A stretch of DNA of 64,000 nt from Aurelia coerulea (taxonomy: Eukaryota; Cnidaria; Scyphozoa; Semaeostomeae; Ulmaridae), in the NCBI GenBank assembly GCA_039566865.1, contig CM076945.1, positions 4,887,501-4,951,500 of the forward strand. The letters run 5' to 3'. Position 1 is the stretch's first letter, and each line of letters starts with the position of its first letter. The notes beneath the pieces were generated by a model. The model made no database searches and was not told the origin of the DNA. It saw only the letters and a list, made by a program, of their open reading frames with translations. A program made the position numbers and the translations under genes. Shown here piece by piece: positions 48,901-60,900 of this stretch.

Positions 48901-51900
48901 AGTCCTTATGTCGCAAACGTTTATTGTAGTTAGCTTATGTAGCATTTAGGCATTTAGCGTGTAGTGATTAATTTCAAGTATTCTTTTTTCTTGTTTTTCT
49001 TTTTGCGTATTGTCCTGTAGTTTTTATTGTTTTTGTTATATGTAGACCATGGGATAGTCACGCCATTTAGCTGCTAATGTTATGGTCCCTGTAGTGTTGT
49101 ATAGTTGTGTCGTACCAATATGTAGAGTAAATAGTAACATGTATTGTAAGAATTTTATCTGGATATTAAAAAAGAAAAGAATGTTTTCCTGACCTACTAA
49201 TCGCAAAATGCATACCTTTCAAGTAGTAATCTTCATCTGTAGAAACAAAATTGATCAATCGCAGATACGATAACTCTAGGCTGTATCAACCGTTTTTTTT
49301 GTATGCAACAACAACAACTGTCGAAATAGTGCCTCCTTATTGGTTGAAAACTAAATTCTAGCAATTTGATTGGTGAATACGGAACCATTCCATGTGGGCC
49401 TAAAGGGGGCCCAACTTTATAGGAGTAATGGTACGAGTCCCTATTACCAAGTGATATCAGCAAATCAAAGAACGCAGGGAAATAATGGACGAAAAGTCAT
49501 AAGTCTAGTTTGTGAGTACATTATGTTTCTCGTTGCGCATGCGCATGGTAAAATCATAGTTAAGTGTCCGAGTTGCCCATGAATAAAAATAACATTGGAA
49601 AGATCTCTCGTTTCAGGTATTGGCTGGTCAATGATGCTGGTTTCGTTCTTCTGTTCCGTTTATTACAATGTTATCCTTGCTTGGAGTTGTTATTATTTCT
49701 TTCACTCATTCATTCCAAATATACCGTGGGTTGGCTGCAACCACAAATGGAACACAAAAGATTGCTTTGATGAGCTATCGAAATCAACCAATACAACTTT
49801 GAAGTTTATTAATGGAACCAAACCGTCTCCAAGCAAAGAATTTTTTATGTTAGTATGTGATCTTTCAAAATTTGTTTTCGCGCCGTACAGAACTTGAGTT
49901 ACTTATTCGATCAGTTGCCATTCGTGGTAGCCTGCGTGCAGACTCTACTGATTTATCTTCAAAGAGGTTTCCCCTCCAGTAGAAACCTCTTTGAAAAGAA
50001 ATCAGTAGAGTCTGCACGCAGGCTACATTCGTGGTCTCTTAGAGCACCTTTGCTTTCCACTCTAGTGAGCAGTGAATTGCCCTTTTGCAAAACCATTTTC
50101 CTCGGGAAACACTTAATTTCTCCACTATCACTGGGTCTCTCGAAAACAAATGAATGTTGTTGTTCTGCGCAGTTTTGGCAATCAAAAGATATTTTATATC
50201 GCAATTTTGTTCATCAACGTTGCTTCGCGCATTATTTTTAAAAACTTTTTGCTGATTTCAGAAAAGTGGATTCATCTCCAGAACTACTCGAAAAGTTTGA
50301 TTTTCTTTCGCCCCATCTTCAGCTAGATTCCTGATGCTGATATGCAACTTTGTCAAGTCTGATTGAAAAAGCTTGGCAAGATTTCTTGCAATCGAATTTT
50401 ATACACTCAATTTTTTCATAAGAAACTAAGGTCCGGGGCTGGTAGGCAGTTTCTTAAGTTTTTGGGCCATTTTGCTACCAAAAGTTTCTTACGTGTTTCT
50501 TGTATTTTTAACACCAGAAATGTTGAGTTAATCTTGTCTAGTCTAAAGGGCTGCCAAATTACTTAGTAAGATCTTAAAACAAGTCAATAACATAATTCGC
50601 ACTCAAAATAATGTACAAACAGTTGCTACAACTTTACAGTATCAAAACTTTTTGACTGCGATAGGAAAACTAAGAACTGTAAATTGCAAAAGTTTCTTAG
50701 CTTTATGAATCCACGTAGCGTCGTTTCTTAACTTTCGAAAAAATGAGCCTACCGTTTCTTATAAGCGGTTTCTTATGAAAAAATAGAGTGTATTCTTGTT
50801 TACTTTTCGACATAGAAGAGAGACAGAGTTGTCCTGAAAGTAGACGATTGGGCAAGTCCATCCTGAAAGGAACAGAATAGAGAAGATCTCAGATTGCGTC
50901 TCTCACTTTTCTTTAAGAAGCTCTACATTCGAAATTTTATCGAAAGGAATTTTTAATTCTTTCTGGTCATGAAGCTTTTTTTCTATTCTAGTCATAACAT
51001 GCTGCAGTTGAGTTCTGGCATTGAAGAAGCAGGATCGATCAACTGGAAACTTGCATTGTGTTTACTATTGGCATGGGTGATGGTTTATTTTTGCATATGG
51101 AAAGGGATTCGAACAACAGGAAAGGTTAGGCTCGCTGCTTCGACGTTTAGATATTCTGTATCTATAAATAAAGTCCGTTTCATATCAGATGTAAGGTGAG
51201 TTTGGAATGATGCAAAATAACTCATGCAAAGATCTTTAACTGTATTTATTCGTGGATATTGTCGGCTGAAATGCAGGGTATTTTAGGAAAAACGCAACCC
51301 AATTACAACTGAAAGTTTTCAAAAATGGTAAGCTTGAAATGCATTGCATCTGAAAGCACAATCTATCTTCTATGCCTTGATATCCAGCTTATGTATATTA
51401 ACTTAATCATTCATCACTTGGTGGAAGTTTAAATACGTATGGCCTATTTTTGATGCAGGAAAGTGGTAGCACATTTGTATAGGTATCTTTCCGAGAGCTT
51501 ATTTTAATCAGGTTAAACACACGTATCTCATGGGAGTAAATTTGTATGCTTCATAACATAGAGCATCACCTCAAGTGCTAGACTAGCAACACTAGTCCCT
51601 CAATTTCGCTGTTGTTGTTGTTGCTGATGGACAAATCAGTTCTAAGGAGCATACAGAGACTGTGTAGCCAGTCTACGCAAGTGCCCCTAAGCCTGAAATC
51701 TGTTTTGTAACTTTTTGCGATGTAAATGCAACCTATATGCACCTGCGGAGGAATAGTTTCTATAGTTCTGCGGAGGAGGTAACGAGCTCCTCCATAGTAG
51801 TAAATACTTTTTTCCTCCGCAAAAGAACGAAGCAAGCACAACTGCATCGTCTAACTACCCATGGTGATAGCTGAGAATCGGCCGAGTTAGGGTAATCTCT

Positions 51901-54900
51901 TTCACTGGTACACTGTGATTCTTTGATTCCCTATTGAGCAAGGTTTACCGCAGGGTTTAAGCTCTATTGAGCCCCCGGGGGCTTATTCTATTTCGGAGAT
52001 TCCAGAGAGAGGATCAAAAGAGAAGGGGCTTATTAGAAAAGGGGCTTGTTCACAAAATCAAATGACAAGGATATGAATGATAGCTTTTTTGTTCTTTTTC
52101 TTCAAATTTTGTAGAATCAACAAACTATTTTACGACACAAATGCCCAAATTCGTCACATTTTTTATCCTAAGCCATATCAAAGTGAACATACAAACTTGT
52201 TTAGCTAAATAAATGGAAATCTTTGGTATCCTTTGGCATTTGATATAAGTGGGGGGGGGGCTTAATAGAGCTTACTAGCTCATTTAAGATTTTGGCTTGT
52301 AAATAGAACTTAATTGCGGTACATGAATTTGAAGCGATATTTTGAACTTCACAATAATTATCCTCTCTTTCCTTTATAGGTTGTTTATGTGACAGCAACA
52401 TTGCCATATGTGATGCTGATGGTTTTCTTTATCAATGGATTATTTCTGGAAGGTTCTGCAGAAGGAATTAAATATTACATTAGTCCTAAATGGGAGAAGC
52501 TTTTAGAGCCTGGCGTAAGTTGTTATTGTTATCGTTATGACAAATGTCAAGATCACTATTATAGCAAAAGGGACGAGATCACTGCATGTTTAAAAAGTCA
52601 ACTGCTCTACAATTTGGTCTCTTAGACATTGGGATTATGATCTTAGAGTCCCTCTTCTAAGAACGACTACAAAACAGATATGCTTCTCTTACCAGGACAC
52701 AAAGTTTTGGAATTATATCAATATCTCAAATGAAAACTGAAAATGAAAAATATCTCATGATAGCCATACAATGATCACTTGTCAGGCCTAAATGAGCCTT
52801 CCACTATAAGAACATAGATATCTTTACTAACCTATCATTTACCATGGAAACATCAATTTCTATCAGTGATCAGTGATTTGACTACAGACTTGCCAGCTAT
52901 TAAGAAAAGTGTTTTTATGTATAATAAATTGGTATTTGTTGTTTTTCAAAGAATAATTTTTGTTGACTGAAGATGCATCTTTTCTATTTGTAGGTGTGGA
53001 TAGATGCTGCATCGCAAGTATTTTTCTCAATAACCATTGGTTTTGGAGTTATGCTGACATTTGCAAGTTATAATCCAAAACACAACAATGTTTACAGGTA
53101 AGGAAGTACCCAAATGTCTTCCTTAGAATCCTTGGAATATTTCATATTCTTGCCATTCTGTTTTGCTTTTTTGCAGAGTGTCTCCTGTTAGCCAACGCTT
53201 GCTGCAGTGGCACCATATATACAAACCAGCCAATGCTATTTCTGTGTCGCTATTTGTCATCCTCTCCCTAGCTCTATTCAAATGAAGGTTTGGTAGATCA
53301 AAAACGTGCTCTATCTAGAGAATACTATTTTTGTTCTCTCTCTAAGTAGATGCCAAACCTGAAGTTAAACGTCACCTCATATTTGCTTAGACTAAATTTG
53401 CCATGCTTTGCACGTGGCGCTTCAATAGCCCACCTTCCCTTATTAAGTCCGTTTTAGAAAATAGAGCTCTGTAGATAAGGATAAGGTTATAGAGTTTCCA
53501 TAGGTTTAGCTCGAACCAATAACATTGACCTTTTGTCTCTGATATATTTGCAAGGATATTTATATTTTCCATGGTACTAGAAGAGTTTTCATTCCCTGTG
53601 CTGCATGGTTGAAAAATTATTTTGTTTTCTATTTTATTCATCTTTTCCCAATTTTGTAATTTTGATATATTTGTTTCTAGAGATGCCATTATAATTTCAT
53701 TAGCAGATGCCTTAACAAGTATTTTCTCTGGATTTGTCGTATTTGCTATTCTTGGTTATATGGCGAAAATTCAAGGAAAAGATATAACAGATCCAAGTAT
53801 AGCTACTGATGGTATGGTACTGTTGCAAAAGGTTGCAAATCTCTTACTTTATTCAGTATTGAGTAATGTTTTCATAACTGTTAAATCATACACCCCCGTC
53901 TAAGTGCCCCGGTACCTTCTACCGCGGTGATTTCCTCGGTGAAATTTTTTCAGCAAAATAGGTCCCCGGACAAGACGTGAATCTCCCCGGTATAAAATGC
54001 CTCAAAAGTAAAACCTCGGCTGCAAATTGGTGAACTCCGGGGAGAATTTTGAGAAAACATTTCATCGTAGAAACAGTTCCCCGCCAATAATTATGCCGTC
54101 CTCGTTGCATAATTGGAACTCCCCGGTGAAAATTTGACCATATATTTCGGTTACTAAGACCCCGTTGAATATCTGACCTCTCAACGGGGCACTTAGACGG
54201 GGGTATGATCATTCGTTCATTCATTCATTCATTCATTCATTCGTTCATTCATTGCAGTTTGGCAGTTGATTCATTCGCTTATTTCCAATGAACTTCATCT
54301 TCATATATGAATCCTTGACGAATATCCGTTGATAATTCATTGACAATCTTTTTGAAATACCGGGTGAACCAGAAAAAAGTTTCCACTTTTGAAAATTCAT
54401 AGCATCAAGAGTACTAAATGGATTGGAATGAATCAATATTTGCTTGACAGCCAAAAGATTGAAGTATTTTTGTGATTTTTCTCGCATTCTTACGAGCATT
54501 GGAAAAATTTATAAAATCAAAATTACAAAAACTTGATGGTTGCAAAATGACTGAAAAAGGCCTAAAATGCTTGATCAAATCATAAAGGACTCCTCGCTCA
54601 GAACAACAGAGAACATGCAATTTCTCATGGGTGAGAGATATCGTCTGCACATCTATTGCCATGGGATTGAAAATCTTTAGTATCTGTTTGAGAATCTATT
54701 TCTTGTAACTCTTGAGAGAGGTGAAACGCATGTGCGTATTGTTCTGCGTGAGGAGAGTCCTAACGATTTGATCAAGTGTTTTAGGCCTTTTTTCTGTCAT
54801 TTTGCAGGCATGAAATTTTTGTAAAGTTGAATTTACCTATATTTGCAGTGCTTGTAAGAAGACAAGAAAAATCACAAAAATGCTTCGATCTTTTGGCCTT

Positions 54901-57900
54901 CAACTAGAATTTGAAACATTCAAATCCATGAAGTACTTGTGGTGCTACGAATTTTAGAAAGTGGAAACTTTTTTCTGGCTCACCCGGTACAGTGAAAACC
55001 CGCGTATAAGAACCTACACTCTTTTTTTTATAAGAATACTATAATGGGTGAATGTGGTTCAAGATATACACAGAGTGCTCAAGTTGTCACAAGAACAACG
55101 AGCGTAATACATGTAGTCAAGAAACCCAATGTGCCCTCCCGGTTATCACCATGCTGGCTGCATGACAACTCGTGAACTTGGGCACACGATGTACGGTTAC
55201 ACATTTTTGGTATTCAAGAACCAAAGAGTGCTCAAGTTACTACAAAAGCAACGAGCATAATATAATAGGTGAATGTGGTTCAAGATATACACAGAGTGCT
55301 CAAGTTGTCACAAGAACAACGAGCGTAATACATGTAGTCAAGAAACCCAATGTGCCCTCCCGGTTATCACCATGCTGGCTGCATGACAACTCGTGAACTT
55401 GGGCACACGATGTACGGTTACACATTTTTGGTATTCAAGAACCAAAGAGTGCTCAAGTTACTACAAAAGCAACGAGCATAATATAATGGGTGAATGTGGT
55501 TCAAGATATACACAGAGTGCTCAAGTTGTCACAAGAACAACGAGCGTAATACATGTAGTCAAGAAACCCAATGTGCCCTCCCGGTTATCACCATGCTGGC
55601 TGCATGACAACTCGTGAACTTGGGCACACGATGTACGGTTACACATTTTTGGTATTCAAGAACCAAAGAGTGCTCAAGTTACTACAAAAGCAACGAGCAT
55701 AATATAATAGGTGAATGTGGTTCAAGATATACACAGAGTGCTCAAGTTGTCACAAGAACAACGAGCGTAATACATGTAGTCAAGAAACCCAATGTGCCCT
55801 CCCGGTTATCACCATGCTGGCTGCATGACAACTCGTGAACTTGGGCACACGATGTACGGTTACACATTTTTGGTATTCAAGAACCAAAGAGTGCTCAAGT
55901 TACTACAAAAGCAACGAGCATAATATAATGGGTGAATGTGGTTCAAGATATACACAGAGTGCTCAAGTTGTCACAAGAACAACGAGCGTAATACATGTAG
56001 TCAAGAAACCCAATGTGCCCTCCCGGTTATCACCATGCTGGCTGCATGACAACTCGTGAACTTGGGCACACGATGCACGGTTACAAATTTTTGGTATTCA
56101 AGAACCAAAGAGTGCTCAAGTTACTACAAAAGCAACGAGCATAATATAATGGGTGAATGTGGTTCAAGATATACACAGAGTGCTCAAGTTGTCACAAGAA
56201 CAACGAGCGTAATACCGGGAGGGCACATTGGGTTTCTTGACTACATGTATTACGCTCGTTGTTCTTGTGACAACTTGAGCACTCTGTGTATATCTTGAAC
56301 CACATTCACCTATTATATTATGCTCGTTGCTTTTGTAGTAACTTGAGCACTCTTTGGTTCTTGAATACCAAAAATGTGTAACCGTACATCGTGTGCCCAA
56401 GTTCACGAGTTGTCATGCAGCCAGCATGGTGATAACCGGGAGGGCACATTGGATTTCTTGACTACATGTATAAGAATACTATAAATTTTTTCCATCCTCA
56501 ATATTCTTAAGAAATTTTTCGTTTTGAGCCTTAGCATATTCTTAAAGTATTCTTATTTTTTCAAATCTGATATGGTTTCAGGGGAACATTGTTCAAAGAA
56601 TTGTCATATCATTATGAAGTTCTGTTTAAAGTCACACTCTGATGACGACACAAGTCAGAAAGGCCTCAGTGTGCTAAATCTTCTCGTTTTTTTTTGCATT
56701 ATGAAGAAATGGTCGAATGAAAGAAACAATAAGAATAAGAATGTTATGAACATCGCAAAACAGGAAACTGCTGGAAATTGAGACACAAATATGCGAGTTG
56801 AGGCTGAGCAATATTCTTATAATATTCTTAAAATTTGGATGATTCTGAGCCTGAATATTCTTATAAACAATATTCTTATAAAAAAAAAGAGTGTAGTCGA
56901 TTAAGAACCTACAGGCTGAAATTCTCAAATTTTCAATTGTTTTATAAGAACTAATCCATTGTATTCGTCATTTAAGAACCCAGGCTGATTTGCAAAATAG
57001 TAGGTTCTTATATGCGTGTTTTTTACTGTAGTTCATTGCTTTAGACAAATAATGTCGAAATACCAAGATAGAGCAGATAGTTAGCGCGAAATAACAAAGT
57101 TGAAAAATTACTATGGATATTAAGATCAGTTTACATATGACTGTTCCAACGAGTTCATTAAGCCTTGTACAGATAATTTTTAGTGCTATTCATTTCTACT
57201 GTACATCAAACTTTTAAAATGTGTGTTTTTCTTATAAATGAATGGAAGGTCCTTGTAGCTTCGATTTGATATATTTGTTTATTTCAAATAAATTGGTTCC
57301 AATGAAAAGCACAAATTTAACTAGCAAAATCTTTATTTCTTGTTTTGCAGGACCTGGACTTGTGTTTATAGTATATCCTGCAGCCTTAGCAACTCTTCCA
57401 AAGCCTCATGTTTGGGCAGTCATCTTTTTTCTTATGTTAATTACTCTTGGATTGGACAGTCAGGTAGCTAATCTCAAGTTTGCATTCATTTTTTAAATAA
57501 TTGCAGCTATTAGCTACCACAAAAATTAACAATTTCGGCCGCTTAAAACAACCTTTTGCATGCATCAAAATATCTTGTAATATCTTGTAATGCATACAAG
57601 TTGTCTAATTTTCGTAAATTTAATATTATGTAAACAAATGTGTTTCTTTTCCCTGTAATTATTTGCCGTAAATGTTATGGATATTTAAGAAATGATATTT
57701 CAGTATCATTTGTAGATATTTCACAATATCAAGTCTATTTGATGCTCCAGGAAGACCAAGGGGTGGACTTGGACAAAAGTCCAACCAGGGGGCACATCCA
57801 TCTCTCGAAAATTGATCGTGTTTACTCCTTGGAATGAATCTAATTTTTACAAAAATGTATTCTTAGTTGCAAAAAGGATAGAAATTAAAGTCAGAAAGTC

Positions 57901-60900
57901 TCAACATTGTAAGGGCACTTGTGAAAAATCTACAGAAGAAGAACCGCTTGGGAGGGCTGAATCATTACCCCCCCCCCCCCAGGCTTAATGGGGTTGAATA
58001 ATAATGCCGTGTAGAACAGTGGAAAGATGAAAATATCCTATCTAAAATGATAATATTGTCTAGGTCTGATAACTAAAAATCTCAAAAACTCCTTCAACTA
58101 CAGGGTGTCCCAAAAAAATTGTTCGACGATTGATTAAATGCGAAAAAAATAACGAAATAATGAATGGGCTCTATGGTAAAATAACCATATTGCTGAGATT
58201 TTGAATTGATTTTAGACACCAGAATCTAGCAAATCGGTTAAATATTCACGGAGTTACGAGCTTTTGAATTGCGTATTTGGTGAAAGTAGAATCTCCTTCA
58301 TTCAAAGCAAATCAAATGGAATTTAAAGGCACTTTCGATAAACTAGCTCTCTTTAACATTAAATCAAGGTTATGGATGCTTAGAGGAATCCTGTTCAGCA
58401 CAATTTGGAATTGCAACAGCTCTCATTGATTAAGTTTTCATTCCATGTTTTTGGATACTTGCATTCTTAAGTAAAATTTGGCAACGGTTGCAACAATGAA
58501 GTAAATTTTGAAGTCCTATCTGGTTTGCTCTGATATCAATGAGAGGTAAAACATTGGAAAGGCTTCTTTTTTACCTCGATTTTAGGCCATCTTTTAGGAA
58601 AACAAGCCAGTTAAGGGCGTCTGGTTTCAGCTTTCGCACAAACTTGAACTTCAAAAGCTTGTAACTCCGTGAATTCTTAGCGGATTCGCAAGATTCTGGC
58701 GTCTAAAATTAAATTAAAATCTTAGAAACAGGGTTATCTAACCAGGAGCCTGCATGTTTCATCGTTATTTTTTAACATTTAATCAAACGTCGAACAATTT
58801 TTCTGAGACACCCTGTATAAATTTGTTGGTTGAATAATTTTTGTAATGGACTATTATGTTTCCAAAGAGTTCCTTTTCATTTTAGAGAGTTTGTTACCCA
58901 GAGTACTCTTTATGATAAAATGTTTTACTTCTTCTATGCTACAACGGTAGAGAAGAATTTTCAATCTTCTTTGTTTTGCAGTTTGGTCAGGTTGAACTGG
59001 TTTGTGCTTGCATCATGGAAGAATATCCTCGTAAACTGAAAAAGCATAAAGAACTGGTCGTACTTGCTATTTGTACACTCATGTTCCTGATTGGTTTACC
59101 TTGCATAACACAGGTAACTACTGAGAAATAAGGCTTTGTAAATTGCACAAAAATTGTGAGAATCGATTGTTTGTTTACTATGATCATCGGAAACCTATAT
59201 GAGTTTTTTACATTGCGGGAATACTCGAGATCTTAGTTTGCTTACCGTAAAAGCTATATAAAGCCCGGGGGGGGGGGCTTATTTAATTTTGACATTCCAT
59301 TGGGGGCTTATTAGAAAGGGGACTTACGCCATATTTTGTGGATTCAACATACACATTTTATGAATCAAATACATAAGTTCGACAGGGCAAGTTAATCTGG
59401 AGTTTGTACCAAGATTTGTTCAACAATGAATTTAGCATCGGGTTCATTTTATTATGTGGATATATTGCACTTTGCATGAAACTGCTAATAAGCGTACGGG
59501 AAGATCAAGTTTGAGAAAAAGATGTCTGCCCAAAAAATAGTCCGCCTTAGCCTCGCTTCTGAGGGCACAGGCAAATCTGTGCTTGGCCGTCTCAATTTTT
59601 ATGTGAAAGTCCAAAGTCCATAAGTCCCATTTTGATATAAAAATCCAGCTCAATTAAAAAAGGTATGTAAAAAGTGTTGTTGTTGTTGTTATTATTGTTG
59701 TTGTTGTTGCGATAACTGAGACTATGTCGTGAGTCTATGTTGGACCTAGCAGGTTGATGTAGTTAAATGACGTCATTTTCTTCTTAGGGTGGCATGTACG
59801 TTTTTCATCTGATTGATTCATATGCTGCTGGTTATTCGATTTTGTTCCTTGGGATTGTTGAGGTAGTTGTTATTGGTTGGCTCTATGGTAAGGCTTCTTC
59901 TGCTAATAACTTCCCTTGAAAGTACCAGTCGAATTCCTTGGTTCTAGGATCTATAAGACAGAGAGAATTCATTCAGTTAAGTTTGTTAATGGTACAACAT
60001 AGCATTGTTACAGCAAGATTGGAGTTTTTAGATTTGAAACCAAGTGGGAAAACACTTTCAAATATTGACATTTAATTCATGAAATTTTGATGCAAACTTC
60101 CAAGGAAGCTGTTCTCACACTTGAAACTTCAAAATGTGCACAATATCACAGAGTTACCTGTCAAAGTATGAATTTTCTTCCAGAATCTGTGAGTAATTCT
60201 ATAGAAAATTTGACTTCCAAAGTTTTCACGGATCAAATTCGATCAAATTCTTGCATTTTTCTGCTTTAGAAGAGAGACGTGGTATTGTCGAAAGCCAATT
60301 GATTGCTACCTATTCTAAATGATTTCCTGAACAATCAAGCTACAGACAATGATATGGGATACAACGAAAATGCAGCTAATTTGCTGGCAACTTTCAAATG
60401 ATACACTTGATTTCTTTCTCTGCCATTTGTCTTTTAACCCGTGATATAACTTATCGAAAGGATTCGAAAACAAAATTAATCTACCGGGTGTCCCAAAAAT
60501 GTATACGGATTTGGTTGACTCCTGCGCTGTAAATTTATCTTCAATCAATGTCTAATCATTCTGAGAATGTTCCTCGATAGTTAACTTGAACATAGATACC
60601 TCGTTTGTTGATATTGGTACTTTGAGAGCAGACAAGTTAATCTTGAAAGCTCAAATTTGCCTCTTTCTGCAAACCAGAGCTTTGGCCTTTTGGCCTAAGC
60701 AATTTCTTAAAGCACAGCGTATGAATCAACGATAGCCTTGATAAAGTTTGAACAAAATCAGATCTTGTGTTATGCTGTTTTGCAGAAGTCCCCCCCCCCC
60801 CCCCATTCACCCATTGGGAAGTTTCTTAATTTTTCAACAATTTCAGTTCTGAATTTCGATGTGCTTCAGGAATGTGCTTAGGCCAAAAAGCCAAAGCTCT

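Larger units (their letters stand above)
55014..56895. mobile_element. terminal-inverted-repeat element carrying a 221-bp satellite
   Basis: The ends CACTCTTTTTTTTATAAGAATA and their mirror (TATTCTTATA, an A run, GAGTG) border it, each next to TA. Inside the left end, ATAAGAATACTATAA recurs at 56469-56484, bracketing the satellite. No transposase is visible; the 56524-56781 open frame has no known motif. Confidence 0.7.
54990..57030. mobile_element. outer element with CAGTAAAAA..CGCATATAAGAACC ends
   Basis: CAGTGAAAACCCGCGTATAA with GAACCTACA at the left faces GTAGGTTCTTATATGCGTG and TTTTTTACTGTA at the right. Its right half (56900-57030) matches remnants at 19247-19345 and 24725-24835. It was opened by the satellite-bearing element below. 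Confidence 0.65.

Noticed and set aside
55172..56298. Five consecutive 74-80-codon open frames with the same peptide
   Set aside because: They start at GTG, shift frame every 221-bp unit and have no splice context; they are satellite translation, not a repeated protein gene.
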